From positions 62,001-126,000 of the forward strand of contig NZ_JBEMAR010000006.1 in assembly GCF_040274945.1 (NCBI RefSeq): a stretch of 64,000 nucleotides of DNA, written 5' to 3'. Position 1 is the first letter of the stretch. Every line of letters begins with the position of its first letter. The translations under genes and the position numbers were made by a program. The notes beneath the pieces are model-generated. The model had not been told where the DNA came from. It worked only from the letters and a program-made list of their open reading frames with translations, and ran no database searches. The stretch comes from Carnobacterium_B sp040274945 (GTDB lineage: Bacteria; Bacillota; Bacilli; Lactobacillales; Carnobacteriaceae). This document shows, one piece after another, positions 1 through 8,106 of the stretch.

Positions 1-1032
1 CACATGACAGATGGAGTTATCGCTACAGACCGAAGAGGAGTTATTGTTATTATCAATGACAAAGCTATGGAAATGTTGAATATTTCCCAGGAAATGGCGC
101 TAGGTGTTTCAATCTTAAAAGTATTGAAAATAGATAAGGAATATACGTTGCGTAAATTATTGGAAAATGAAGATGATATGTATTTTGATTTTTCAAATGA
201 TGATGTACCCGTAACTTTAAGAGGTGAATTTACTCTTATTCAAAGAGAAACTGGTTTTATTAGTGGAATCGTTTGTGTACTTCATGATGTAACAAAGCAA
301 GAAAAAATAGAAAATGAGCGAAAAGAGTTTGTTTCAAATGTTTCCCATGAACTTAGAACACCTTTAACAAGTATGAGAAGTTATTTAGAAGCGTTACTTG
401 ATGGTGCATGGAAAGATCCGGAAATCGCTCCGCAATTTTTACAAGTGACACAAGAAGAAACAGATCGTATGATTCGAATGATCAAAGATCTGCTGGATTT
501 ATCCCGTATGGATTCTGGCAAAGGCACGTTAGATTTAGAATATCTAAATGTAAATGAATTGTTTGATCATGTCATCAAACGTTTTGAAATGATGATACAA
601 TCTTCTGACAAATCAACAAAAGATTTTTTAATCAAACGAAACTTTACGGATAGACAATTATGGGTTGAAGTGGACGCTGATAAAATGATTCAAGTTTTAG
701 ATAATATCATGAATAATGCTATTAAGTATTCTCCAGATGGAGGAACGATTACTTGTGGACTTTTCGAAACAAATGATAGCGTCGTTTTCAGCATTAGTGA
801 TGAAGGTCTTGGTATTCCAAAACGAGATCTAGCAAATGTATTTGATCGTTTCTTTAGAGTCGACAAAGCTAGAGCACGCTCAATGGGTGGAACTGGATTA
901 GGTTTAGCCATTTCTAAGGAAGTTGTTCATCAACATAAAGGTAAAATATGGGCAGAAAGTACGGAGGGAAAAGGAACGACTTTTTATATTTCACTGCCGT
1001 ATCTTCCATATGAGGAGGATGATTGGGAATGA
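1..1032 (+). CDS. walK: Sensor histidine kinase WalK (C-terminal part, cut by window start)
   Basis: This is the C-terminal part of the essential cell-wall stress kinase WalK (VicK/YycG), which phosphorylates WalR. The reading frame is open at base 1, so the gene begins outside the window and the sensor/HAMP region is missing. What remains is a PAS domain starting at TDGVIATDRRG, a HisKA dimerisation domain with the phospho-acceptor box NVSHELRTPL (His about residue 116 of the visible part), and a HATPase_c domain with the N box (DNIMNNAIKYS), G1 box (DEGLGIP) and G2 box (GGTGLGLAIS). The stop codon overlaps the next start (ATGA at 1029-1032), so it is translationally coupled to yycH. The order walK-yycH-yycI-yycJ-htrA is the classic WalRK operon, which makes the call secure. 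Confidence 0.97.
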   Translation, partial: HMTDGVIATDRRGVIVIINDKAMEMLNISQEMALGVSILKVLKIDKEYTLRKLLENEDDMYFDFSNDDVPVTLRGEFTLIQRETGFISGIVCVLHDVTKQEKIENERKEFVSNVSHELRTPLTSMRSYLEALLDGAWKDPEIAPQFLQVTQEETDRMIRMIKDLLDLSRMDSGKGTLDLEYLNVNELFDHVIKRFEMMIQSSDKSTKDFLIKRNFTDRQLWVEVDADKMIQVLDNIMNNAIKYSPDGGTITCGLFETNDSVVFSISDEGLGIPKRDLANVFDRFFRVDKARARSMGGTGLGLAISKEVVHQHKGKIWAESTEGKGTTFYISLPYLPYEEDDWE

Positions 1033-2330
1033 AGAAAGATTTAATAATAAAAGTTGTTCTAGTAGCTCTTATCGTATTGAGTCTGTTTCTAACCTTTATG
1101 ATATGGACTATGCCTAGCCAATTTAATGAAGAAACAAATGCGAATCAAGGAACAACCTCATCTGTGTCTATCGCACGCGATATGTCACAAGTATTTGGAC
1201 CAACTCAAATTGTCCTTCATAAAAATGGAGAAATAAATGCATTTACTCAAACAAAAATCGTAACGGCTATAACTAGAGAATTTACTAAATGGAAAGTAGA
1301 TACGATTGAAGAACCGATTGAATTAACGAATGAAGAATACGAAGAAAAGTTAAGTCAGACCAATGCGTTAGAAATGGTTTTTGTTGAAAATATTTCATTT
1401 GGTGTTTTCCCAGATTTATTTAATGATCTTGCAGGCGAATACCAAGATCGGTCGTTTAATCGTATCTATTTTTCAAAAGATAATTTAAATCAGATCTATT
1501 TTTATAACACACATTCGAAGTTGTTTTACAGTGAAGCAATAGAAGGAATAGATCAAAGTAAAATAGATAAACTGATAGAAGAAGAAAATGCTATATCATA
1601 TTTGGCAAATGCTGTTCTAGATGAAGGCAAACAAGTTTATACTTCAGCAGAGGAAATAGAATTGCCTTATTTAAGTTATTTAGTTGAAAGACAAACGAAT
1701 CAATTATTTATTGAACGGTTATTTGACGATACTTCAGAAGTAAGAGAAAACAGTGCTAACGATGAAAATATTGTTAGCTACAATGACTACGTGAGTGAGT
1801 TGCAAATAAATGAGAACACCGATATATTAACGTATTATCGTAATCGAAATGCTGAAAATAAGTTATCCATTACAGAAACGCTTAGAGTAAGTTACAACGA
1901 ATTGATCCAGTATGAAAACTGGGCTTCGGATGTTCATTATTTTGACTATAATGATTCTACGAGAGAAGTCACTTATCGTCGTTATATTGCAGGATTTCCA
2001 GTGTTTAGTGAATTTTCTGACTATGGAACGACTCATGTAACCGTTTTTGAAGATGGATTGTCACGGTTACAAGTTCCTTTAGTTATTGCTCAAACGCCTA
2101 TTTCCGATGTTGAAGAACAAAAAACACTTCAAAGCGGTGTGAGTATTTTGGAATCTCTATCGGCAAGTGGCTATCCTAGTGAAGAAATCGATGATTTAAA
2201 AATCGGTTATACTTGGATAAATAGTACGGAATCGGATCGTGTGATCAACTTAGAGCCTAATTGGTATGTTAAAATCAATGGTAAATGGCAACTTGCTCAA
2301 AGCCTTCTTTTCAATGAAGGAGGTCAGTAA
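1029..2330 (+). CDS. yycH: WalK-regulatory membrane protein YycH
   Basis: YycH is a membrane-anchored extracytoplasmic protein that, with YycI, modulates WalK activity through transmembrane contacts. The 433-residue product has a short cytoplasmic Lys-rich start, one transmembrane helix (about residues 6-26) and a large outer domain; the family is usually about 430-450 residues. I chose ATG 1029 because GAGGAGG at 1012-1018 lies about 10 bases upstream and the start overlaps the walK stop. A TTG two codons upstream is also open but is too close to the ribosome binding site. No enzymatic motif is expected. Identification rests on operon position plus topology; sequence conservation in this family is low. 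Confidence 0.93.
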   Translation: MKKDLIIKVVLVALIVLSLFLTFMIWTMPSQFNEETNANQGTTSSVSIARDMSQVFGPTQIVLHKNGEINAFTQTKIVTAITREFTKWKVDTIEEPIELTNEEYEEKLSQTNALEMVFVENISFGVFPDLFNDLAGEYQDRSFNRIYFSKDNLNQIYFYNTHSKLFYSEAIEGIDQSKIDKLIEEENAISYLANAVLDEGKQVYTSAEEIELPYLSYLVERQTNQLFIERLFDDTSEVRENSANDENIVSYNDYVSELQINENTDILTYYRNRNAENKLSITETLRVSYNELIQYENWASDVHYFDYNDSTREVTYRRYIAGFPVFSEFSDYGTTHVTVFEDGLSRLQVPLVIAQTPISDVEEQKTLQSGVSILESLSASGYPSEEIDDLKIGYTWINSTESDRVINLEPNWYVKINGKWQLAQSLLFNEGGQ

Positions 2331-2331
2331 A

Positions 2332-3171
2332 ATGGATTTTAAACGAATTCAAATTATTTTTATTATTACATTTCTCTTTCTAAATACTTTTTTGATATTC
2401 ACGTATTTAGATAAAAATAAAAATTATTATACGAGCAGTTCTAATCAACTAATTGATTTTATGGAAGAAATGGAAAATGAGAATATTAAATTGCCAAATT
2501 TTTCAGAAACTGAGAACAAAGTACCGTATGTTCAAGCTGAAACCAATAGTTTATTAGAAGATAATGTAGATAAGTTAAAAAATCGTTCTGGAACAGTTGA
2601 AAAAGACGGTTCACTTTACATGAGTCTCCTTTCTAATCCACTTGCTTTGTCAGAAGAGCAAGAATTAACTAAGGAAGATATTGAGTTGCTAGATGAATAT
2701 GTGTTAAGTGATCAAGTTTTCTTTGGTGAAGAGTATCGGTATTTTAGCTATAGCCCAACAGAGCAAAAAATAGTGTATGCTCAAATAGCGAACAATATTC
2801 CGATTGCAGATGGAACATCAGAAATTGTATTTCATTTGAATAATAAGAAAGAAGTTATCTCCTATGATCAAACGTATGCAGGCCCAGTTACCGTTCAAGG
2901 AGAAAGTCGAAAGTTGATAACAGATAAAAATGCCGTCGAAATTTTATATCAAAATGACGAAATACAAGCAAATGCTACCGTAAGAAAACCCAAATTAACA
3001 TACTCGAAAACACTTTCGCTACAGAAATTAAGCATGTACGCGCCAATATGGTACATTGAAATTGTTAACAGTGGAAGTACTGAAATCGAGCGAGTAGATG
3101 CGCTAAGCGGCAGTATAATACGAACGCCAACGAGTGAGACACCAGCTACTAAAGAATCTGAAGCACAATAA
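2332..3171 (+). CDS. yycI: WalK-regulatory protein YycI
   Basis: This is the partner of YycH in controlling the WalK kinase. The product is 279 residues with an N-terminal transmembrane anchor (about residues 6-26, FIITFLFLNTFLIF) followed by an extracytoplasmic domain and a Ser/Thr/Glu-rich tail. ATG 2332 is preceded by AAGGAGG at 2317-2323 and lies one base past the yycH stop, so the genes are coupled. Family length is about 260-280 residues, which matches. A strong hairpin follows the gene, so most walRK-yycHI transcripts probably end here, with yycJ having its own promoter. Confidence 0.93.
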   Translation: MDFKRIQIIFIITFLFLNTFLIFTYLDKNKNYYTSSSNQLIDFMEEMENENIKLPNFSETENKVPYVQAETNSLLEDNVDKLKNRSGTVEKDGSLYMSLLSNPLALSEEQELTKEDIELLDEYVLSDQVFFGEEYRYFSYSPTEQKIVYAQIANNIPIADGTSEIVFHLNNKKEVISYDQTYAGPVTVQGESRKLITDKNAVEILYQNDEIQANATVRKPKLTYSKTLSLQKLSMYAPIWYIEIVNSGSTEIERVDALSGSIIRTPTSETPATKESEAQ

Positions 3172-3222
3172 CTTCAAAAATTGAAATGGAAAATAAAAAA
3201 TCGATTTTCTTAATTTAAAGTT

Positions 3223-3287
3223 GGACCCAAAGTAAGAGGTGTACAAGAAATGTCTTGTCACACTGCCTTTCTCTGGGTCTTTTTTTG
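3223..3287 (+). terminator. Terminator after yycI
   Basis: GGACCCA (3223) pairs with TGGGTC (3274-3279), followed by a run of T. Inside it, GTG-ACAAGA and TCTTGT-CAC form a second nested stem, so the structure is longer than a simple terminator. Confidence 0.8.
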
Positions 3288-3299
3288 CGTTGTGAAAAC

Positions 3300-3327
3300 T
3301 TGAAATTATATAAGTTTGATGTAAAAT
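3300..3327 (+). promoter_or_regulatory. Promoter of yycJ
   Basis: TTGAAA at 3300-3305 and TAAAAT at 3322-3327 are separated by 16 bases, 30 bases upstream of the yycJ start and just past the yycI terminator. Confidence 0.6.
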
Positions 3328-3356
3328 GATAGAGGTAATAGAGGAGGATTTTTTAG

Positions 3357-4169
3357 ATGGTATCCAATGAAAGTAATGGTTTAAAGGTTAGTATTCTTGC
3401 CAGCGGAAGTTCAGGAAATGTAACGTATATAGAATCTGAAAAAAAGAAGATTTTAGTTGATAGTGGATTAAGTGGAAAAAAAATAACGGAATTGCTAAAA
3501 AAAATAGACCGAAATGTAGCAGATTTAGATGGGATATTAGTCACACACGAACACCGTGATCATGTACACGGTGTAGGTGTTTTAGCTAGAAAATACCATC
3601 TAGACGTTTATGCTAATGAGCAAACGTGGGAAGCTATGACCCCTATAATTGGTACAATTAAAACGGAACAGAAATACTTGTTTGAAATGGGAAAAACAAT
3701 GACCATTGGCGATATAGATGTGGAAAGTTTTGGAGTTTCACATGACGCGATCGCACCTCAGTTTTATAGTTTTCATAAAGACAATAAATGTTTTGTGATG
3801 TTGACTGATACGGGTTATGTCAGTGATCGTATGAGAGGGATTGTTTCGAATGCGGATGCGTATTTATTCGAGAGCAATCATGATCTTGAAATGCTGCGAA
3901 TGGGAAATTACCCGTGGCATTTAAAGCAACGTATTTTGGGAGACAAAGGGCATCTTTCAAATGAAGATGGTGCATTAGCTTTAGCTGAAATCATCGGTGA
4001 TGCTACGAAAAGAGTTTACTTAGGTCATCTAAGTAAAGACAATAATTTAAAAGAGTTGGCACATTTAACAGCTGTAAATATTTTAAAAGAAAAAGAAACA
4101 GGAGTAGAAGACAAATTTTTAGTATTTGATACAGATCCAGTCGTACCTACATCTTTATTTGTTGTTTAA
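3357..4169 (+). CDS. walJ: WalJ/YycJ metallo-beta-lactamase-fold hydrolase
   Basis: This is a 270-residue metallo-beta-lactamase-fold protein of the YycJ/WalJ family, linked to cell-division and DNA double-strand processing and always encoded beside walRK. The metal-binding signature THEHRDHVHG is at about residues 63-72, with further ligands in LTDTGY and LGHLSKDNN. The N-terminal motif ILASGSSGN is typical. A GAGGAGG ribosome binding site lies 10 bases before ATG 3357. The family is about 265 residues, so the gene looks intact. It is probably transcribed from its own promoter and ends at a strong terminator before htrA. Confidence 0.95.
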   Translation: MVSNESNGLKVSILASGSSGNVTYIESEKKKILVDSGLSGKKITELLKKIDRNVADLDGILVTHEHRDHVHGVGVLARKYHLDVYANEQTWEAMTPIIGTIKTEQKYLFEMGKTMTIGDIDVESFGVSHDAIAPQFYSFHKDNKCFVMLTDTGYVSDRMRGIVSNADAYLFESNHDLEMLRMGNYPWHLKQRILGDKGHLSNEDGALALAEIIGDATKRVYLGHLSKDNNLKELAHLTAVNILKEKETGVEDKFLVFDTDPVVPTSLFVV

Positions 4170-4182
4170 AGTTTGAAAAGTA

Positions 4183-4218
4183 AACCTCTCTCGACTTAAA
4201 GGTCAAGAGAGGTTTTCG
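4183..4218 (+). terminator. Terminator after walJ
   Basis: AAACCTCTCT and AGAGAGGTTT form a 10-bp stem, followed by TTTTC. Confidence 0.85.
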
Positions 4219-4366
4219 ATTTTATATAAGTTCATTCACTATCGTGTAAAGAAGATTTAATGTTAATATAATAATGAGTTAATAAAAATGTCCCAAAAGT
4301 TTCATATAAAATTCAAATGTAAAGATTATACTAGCATCATAAAAAGACTACGAGGGGTGAAGATTA

Positions 4367-5590
4367 ATGAGTGAGGAAACAAAAAACAAAAAAAGAGGTT
4401 CTTGGAAAAATGGACTTGTCGGAGGGCTAATAGGTGGACTTGTAGTAGCGGCACTAGGCGGAGGATATTTAGCAGCAACGGATAATGGAATCAATACTGA
4501 AACCGGTACAGGCATGGTCGATAAAGACACAGGAGAAGTGATCACAACCAATGTCAGCGTAGATGTGACTTCTGATGTAACAGAAGCTGTTGCTAAAGTA
4601 GAAGATTCAGTTGTATCAGTTGTTAATATGCAATCACAAGCTGATGGAGGACTAGAAGGTGCACTTGAGACAGACAACGCGCAGGAGGAAGAAGACAACT
4701 TACAAACAGCGGGTGAAGGTAGTGGAGTGATTTATAAAAAAGACGGTGATACAGCTTATGTCGTAACCAATAATCATGTTATCGATGGTTCAGATGCAAT
4801 TGAAGTTATTTTGAAAGATGGCACAAAAGTTGAAGCTGAATTAATTGGAACAGATATCTGGACAGATCTAGCCGTATTGTCTATTCCTTCTGAAAAGGTA
4901 ACTACAGTTGCTACTTTTGGCGATTCAGATGCAGTGACTGTTGGCGAACCTGCAATTGCAATCGGTTCTCCACTAGGAACAAACTTTGCTTCTTCTGTTA
5001 CTCAAGGAATTATATCTGCTAAAAATCGTAGTGTTGAAACGGATATTACAGGCGATGGCGTAGTAGATTGGGAAGTTACAGCTCTTCAAACCGACGCAGC
5101 TATCAATCCAGGTAATTCTGGTGGTGCTTTGATCAATATAGCTGGTCAAGTAATTGGAATCAATTCAATGAAAATCTCTAGTGATACTGTCGAAGGAATG
5201 GGATTTGCTATTCCAAGTAATGACGTTGTTAGCATCATTAATCAATTGGAAGCAAATGGTGAAGTGGTTCGTCCGGTATTGGGAATTAGTTTATTGGATT
5301 TAAGTGAAATATCTGAACAACAACAAGAAACAGTCTTGAAATTACCTGAAGATGTTACCTCTGGTGTTGTAGTAGCTGAAGTTCAACCAGACTCAGCAGC
5401 TGAAGTCGCTGGATTAGAGCAATACGATGTTATTGTGAAATTCAATGGTAAAGAAGTGACAGATTCAATATCATTGCGTAAAGAAATTTATGCTTCTGAA
5501 CTTGGAAAAGAAATTGAAGTCGAGTATTATCGTAATGGTGAACTTCAAAAAACGACAGTCACAATGACTGCTTCAGAACCAACTCTATAA
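4367..5590 (+). CDS. htrA: Membrane-anchored serine protease HtrA/DegP
   Basis: HtrA degrades misfolded proteins at the outer face of the membrane. The 407-residue protein has a positively charged N-terminus, one transmembrane helix (about residues 16-38, Gly-rich), a trypsin-like domain with the triad His in NNHVIDG, Asp in TDLAVLS and Ser in GNSGGAL, and one C-terminal PDZ domain with the loop VLGISLLD. The ATG has a GAGGGGTGA ribosome binding site 10 bases upstream. Length and domain order match Gram-positive HtrA. Position after walJ and before rlmH is conserved among lactobacilli and enterococci. A terminator isolates it from the next gene. Confidence 0.97.
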   Translation: MSEETKNKKRGSWKNGLVGGLIGGLVVAALGGGYLAATDNGINTETGTGMVDKDTGEVITTNVSVDVTSDVTEAVAKVEDSVVSVVNMQSQADGGLEGALETDNAQEEEDNLQTAGEGSGVIYKKDGDTAYVVTNNHVIDGSDAIEVILKDGTKVEAELIGTDIWTDLAVLSIPSEKVTTVATFGDSDAVTVGEPAIAIGSPLGTNFASSVTQGIISAKNRSVETDITGDGVVDWEVTALQTDAAINPGNSGGALINIAGQVIGINSMKISSDTVEGMGFAIPSNDVVSIINQLEANGEVVRPVLGISLLDLSEISEQQQETVLKLPEDVTSGVVVAEVQPDSAAEVAGLEQYDVIVKFNGKEVTDSISLRKEIYASELGKEIEVEYYRNGELQKTTVTMTASEPTL

Positions 5591-5611
5591 TAAAATTTCA
5601 AAATGAAAATG

Positions 5612-5647
5612 GAGTCTGAGTGTTAATAACTCAGACTCTATTTTTTT
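5612..5647 (+). terminator. Terminator between htrA and the ClbS-like gene
   Basis: GAGTCTGAGT and ACTCAGACTC form a perfect 10-bp stem followed by seven T. It lies between convergent genes. Confidence 0.85.
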
Positions 5648-5651
5648 GTCA

Positions 5652-6161
5652 TTAGCTAATTACTTTTTTCCATTTACGAATTTTGGTTCTGAAATTTGTA
5701 AATGGTGCGACTGTATTTATGTGAATCCACTTCCAAATAGGCCATTTGGCTTTTGTAGTAGCCCAATTTCGTTGTTCGGGTTCAAATAATTCAGTATCAG
5801 AGAGACTTTCCACCCAATGGCAGAACTCTTCAACTAACTGAGTTAACAGTTCTTTTTGTTTTACTAAAGAGTATTTCCCATATTCTTGATAAAAAGACTG
5901 ATATAATCCACCTAGATTGTTCCATTTGTATTCTTCAGTAGGGGTTTGAACAGTTTTTCCTTGTTGTTCATTTTTTTCCCATTGAAGTAAGAGATTGATC
6001 CAACCAAGCTGATAAGATAAATTTTCAGAAGGAGTTTGTTCTACTTCTATGATTCTCTTGTCTTTAAATTCTTCAGGGATAGAATCAAATTCGGTAATGT
6101 ATTTTTGGTAGTGTTCTTTAATGGTGTTTATTAATTCAGTTTTATTTTGATATTCTCTCAT
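5652..6161 (-). CDS. ClbS/DfsB family four-helix-bundle protein
   Basis: The 169-residue protein matches the ClbS/DfsB (formerly DUF1706) family, a DinB-like four-helix bundle. One member, ClbS, hydrolyses the genotoxin colibactin; most Firmicute members have no known substrate. Recognition rests on the N-terminal pattern REYQNKTELINTIKEHYQKY, the Trp-rich centre (YQLGWINLLLQWE) and the C-terminal W-KW-HINTVAPFTNFR block. GGAGG lies eight bases before the start. It is a single gene convergent with htrA. No toxin-biosynthesis gene is near it, so its role here is unknown. Confidence 0.8.
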   Translation of the reverse strand: MREYQNKTELINTIKEHYQKYITEFDSIPEEFKDKRIIEVEQTPSENLSYQLGWINLLLQWEKNEQQGKTVQTPTEEYKWNNLGGLYQSFYQEYGKYSLVKQKELLTQLVEEFCHWVESLSDTELFEPEQRNWATTKAKWPIWKWIHINTVAPFTNFRTKIRKWKKVIS

Positions 6162-6327
6162 AAAAAATTCCTCCTAGCAGTTTAGTAATAAGAAAAGAAG
6201 ATTCTATATAAAAAGAATAAGGCGTAGAATATAAAAAGTCTAGGGCTTCGTAAAAAAATTGGAAACGAATTTTTTAACCTGGAAAAATGATGAAATAAAC
6301 CAATTTTTAATTGGTTTTTTAAATTTT

Positions 6328-6665
6328 TGTGGACAAGTAAGTGTGAAAAGTTTTGAACATTGTGGATAAGTGCTGTAAAATAATAGAGGTAGGTATGTGG
6401 AGACGAAATAATTTATCCACAAAATGAGGAAGGTGTTGTGGATGGATAAAATTTTAGCTTGTAAGGAACATGTGGAAGAAGCTTTAGATGACGCAGTTTA
6501 TGGAGGTTTTGAACTGCCGGTACTAGACCAATTATTGCCTGTTGATAACTCAAAACAAAAATGTGGTTATTGCGAGATGGATGCAATATATGTAGTGTCG
6601 AACAAGCATTCTACCACTATATAATGATTTAAAGTTGTGGACATGTGTATAACTTTTGTGGATAA
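6328..6665. promoter_or_regulatory. Cluster of DnaA boxes around the CxxH/CxxC gene
   Basis: Three exact matches to the DnaA box TTATCCACA occur at 6361-6369 (minus), 6413-6421 (plus) and 6657-6665 (minus). One-mismatch boxes lie at 6328-6336 and 6644-6652, and a two-mismatch box at 6636-6644. The flanking DNA at 6170-6330 is very AT-rich. This matches a DnaA-binding region, either part of an extended origin or a DnaA titration/regulatory site. Confidence 0.7.
6442..6624 (+). CDS. CxxH/CxxC small protein (YyzF family)
   Basis: A 60-residue protein with the paired motifs CKEH (residues 6-9) and CGYC (about residues 42-45), the signature of the YyzF/BA_5709 family, which probably binds zinc. 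Function is unknown, but the gene almost always lies between htrA and rlmH near the origin, as here. I chose ATG 6442 because GAGGAAGG sits upstream; an ATG six codons earlier overlaps that ribosome binding site. Two perfect DnaA boxes lie just upstream, so its promoter may be DnaA-responsive. Confidence 0.82.
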   Translation: MDKILACKEHVEEALDDAVYGGFELPVLDQLLPVDNSKQKCGYCEMDAIYVVSNKHSTTI

Positions 6666-6691
6666 CCTGTGATTATAGGAGGATAACTTTT

Positions 6692-7171
6692 TTGAACATC
6701 AAAATAATAACTGTGGGTAAGTTAAAAGAAAAATATTTGAAGATGGGTATTGCAGAATATGCGAAACGATTAGGAGGCTATTGTAAATTAGAATTAATCG
6801 AAGTTTCAGATGAAAAAGCACCTGAAAAATTAAGTGAAGCTGAAATGGTGCAAGTCAAAGAAAAAGAAGGCGAGCGTATTTTAGCGAAGATTCCAGATCA
6901 AGCATTTGTTTTTGCACTAGCTATTGAAGGCAAACAACGTACTTCAGAAGAATTTGCTAAAGAAATTGAACAACTAGGCGTTCAAGGGAAAAGTACGATT
7001 GTTTTTGTGATAGGTGGGTCATTAGGTTTAAGCGATGCAGTAATGAAAAGAAGCAATACACCTATTTCTTTTGGAAAAATGACACTACCTCATCAATTGA
7101 TGCGATTAGTTTTAATTGAACAGATCTATCGTGGATTCAAAATTGTTCGGAATGAACCGTACCATAAGTAA
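6692..7171 (+). CDS. rlmH: 23S rRNA (pseudouridine1915-N3)-methyltransferase RlmH
   Basis: RlmH is a SPOUT-fold methyltransferase that methylates pseudouridine 1915 of 23S rRNA in helix 69. The 159-residue length is exactly typical. The knot region FVIGGSLGLSDAV and the C-terminal LPHQLMRLVLIEQIYRGFKI are diagnostic, and the product ends EPYHK. The start is TTG 6692, with AGGAGG at 6677-6682 nine bases upstream; starting here gives the family N-terminus NIKIITVGKLKEKYLK. The 3' end is the attB site of SCC-type elements in staphylococci, and here an imperfect second copy of that end lies 0.9 kb downstream. Confidence 0.96.
   Translation: MNIKIITVGKLKEKYLKMGIAEYAKRLGGYCKLELIEVSDEKAPEKLSEAEMVQVKEKEGERILAKIPDQAFVFALAIEGKQRTSEEFAKEIEQLGVQGKSTIVFVIGGSLGLSDAVMKRSNTPISFGKMTLPHQLMRLVLIEQIYRGFKIVRNEPYHK
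7154..7170 (+). repeat. att-like repeat, copy 1 (rlmH 3' end)
   Basis: GAACCGTACCATAAGTA matches copy 2 at 8053-8069 in 15 of 17 positions. The sequence resembles the SCC integration site at the rlmH 3' end. Confidence 0.5.
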
Positions 7172-7391
7172 ATGAGGTTTTTAGATAGTAATGAATTAAT
7201 AAGAAATTTTGAGTGGTGATAAGGTGTGATTTATATACGCAAAATAAAATTAGAGATATACGCGATTGAAGTCTTGTGAAATTATTTAAACGAAATGGGA
7301 GTCTATCAAACAAAAGGATTCGGTGCTTACGAGATAATTTAAGATGCTTGTTAATCAATCAAACGCGGATAATGATAAGAAGGAATAAAAA

Positions 7392-7431
7392 AATGTAAGC
7401 ATATTGGCAATAACCAATAAGCTTACATTTA
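7392..7431 (-). terminator. Terminator after the VOC gene
   Basis: AAATGTAAGC-TATTGG pairs with CCAATA-GCTTACATTT. On the minus strand it ends the VOC-protein transcript. Confidence 0.75.
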
Positions 7432-7445
7432 AAAGATTCGAAAAA

Positions 7446-7832
7446 TTATTTTGCACGCTTTACTTCAATTCGATAGCCATCAGGGTCCGTCACAAAGAAA
7501 TAAGAAGGTGTGCCGCCTGAAAGTCCTCTTAAATCACCTGTTCCGTAAGGAGAAGCTTTACAAACTTCATGCATTTTTTCTAAGTCACTGACAGTTACAC
7601 CTAAATGACTGAAGCCATTTCCTACATTATAGGGCTCGGCATCGTAATTATAAGTGAGTTCAATTTGTACAGAAGAACCGGGAGAATTCAGATAAATTAA
7701 ATCAAATTTATCTTCAGGGAATTCTCTGCGGCTGGCAACTTCAAAATCGAACAGATTAGTATAAAAGTCTAAAGTAGCCTCAATATCTCTGACACGCAGG
7801 CAAATCTCAACGAGTTCTTGGTTCATAATCAT
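7446..7832 (-). CDS. VOC-family protein, glyoxalase I-like
   Basis: A vicinal-oxygen-chelate protein of about 128 residues, close to lactoylglutathione lyase (GloA). Two beta-alpha-beta-beta-beta repeats are visible: the first begins ICLRVRDIEATLDFYTNLF and the second GFSHLGVTVSDLEKMHEVC. It ends FFVTDPDGYRIEVKRAK, with the metal-ligand Glu in the last strand. GGAGG precedes closely spaced starts; I use ATG 7832, and ATG 7826 is equally possible. It lies between the two att-like repeats downstream of rlmH, so it may be cargo of a small integrated segment. The glyoxalase II gene is at 13.3 kb. Confidence 0.85.
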   Translation of the reverse strand: MIMNQELVEICLRVRDIEATLDFYTNLFDFEVASRREFPEDKFDLIYLNSPGSSVQIELTYNYDAEPYNVGNGFSHLGVTVSDLEKMHEVCKASPYGTGDLRGLSGGTPSYFFVTDPDGYRIEVKRAK

Positions 7833-7929
7833 ATCATCCTCCAATAGTTTCTTATTTTTATTCTAGCATGAATAGGTCATATAGGCACGCCCTTGTTATC
7901 TTCTATAGTGCTTTCTATTACCTTAATAG

Positions 7930-8070
7930 GCAAAAAGCATAGAGTTTAATCTGTTAATACGAGCATTCATTGACAAAATTATATTCGACAAAGAAATAAT
8001 TCGTAGACTAAATGGAGTAACAAAGGAAGCAGAGCTTACTAAGAAGTTGAGCGATCCGTATCATAAGTAG
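7930..8070 (+). pseudogene. Open fragment ending in an RlmH-like C-terminus
   Basis: A 46-codon reading frame without a credible start or ribosome binding site runs to TAG 8068-8070 and ends in DPYHK, nearly the same as the EPYHK end of RlmH. In SCC-type integration the incoming element restores the end of rlmH, and this arrangement is what the far junction would look like. The body of the fragment (RAFIDKIIFDKEIIRRLNG) is not recognised. It could also be chance openness; the att-like end is the firm part. Confidence 0.35.
8053..8069 (+). repeat. att-like repeat, copy 2
   Basis: GATCCGTATCATAAGTA is the direct repeat of the rlmH 3' end at 7154-7170 (15 of 17 identical). It lies 37 bases upstream of the Arr gene. 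Confidence 0.5.
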
Positions 8071-8106
8071 TAATAAAAAATTTAGTTAATTAGGAGGAAA
8101 AATAAG

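Noticed and set aside
7137..7358. Minus-strand frame across the rlmH end.
   Set aside because: It overlaps rlmH, has no ribosome binding site and shows no protein-like pattern.
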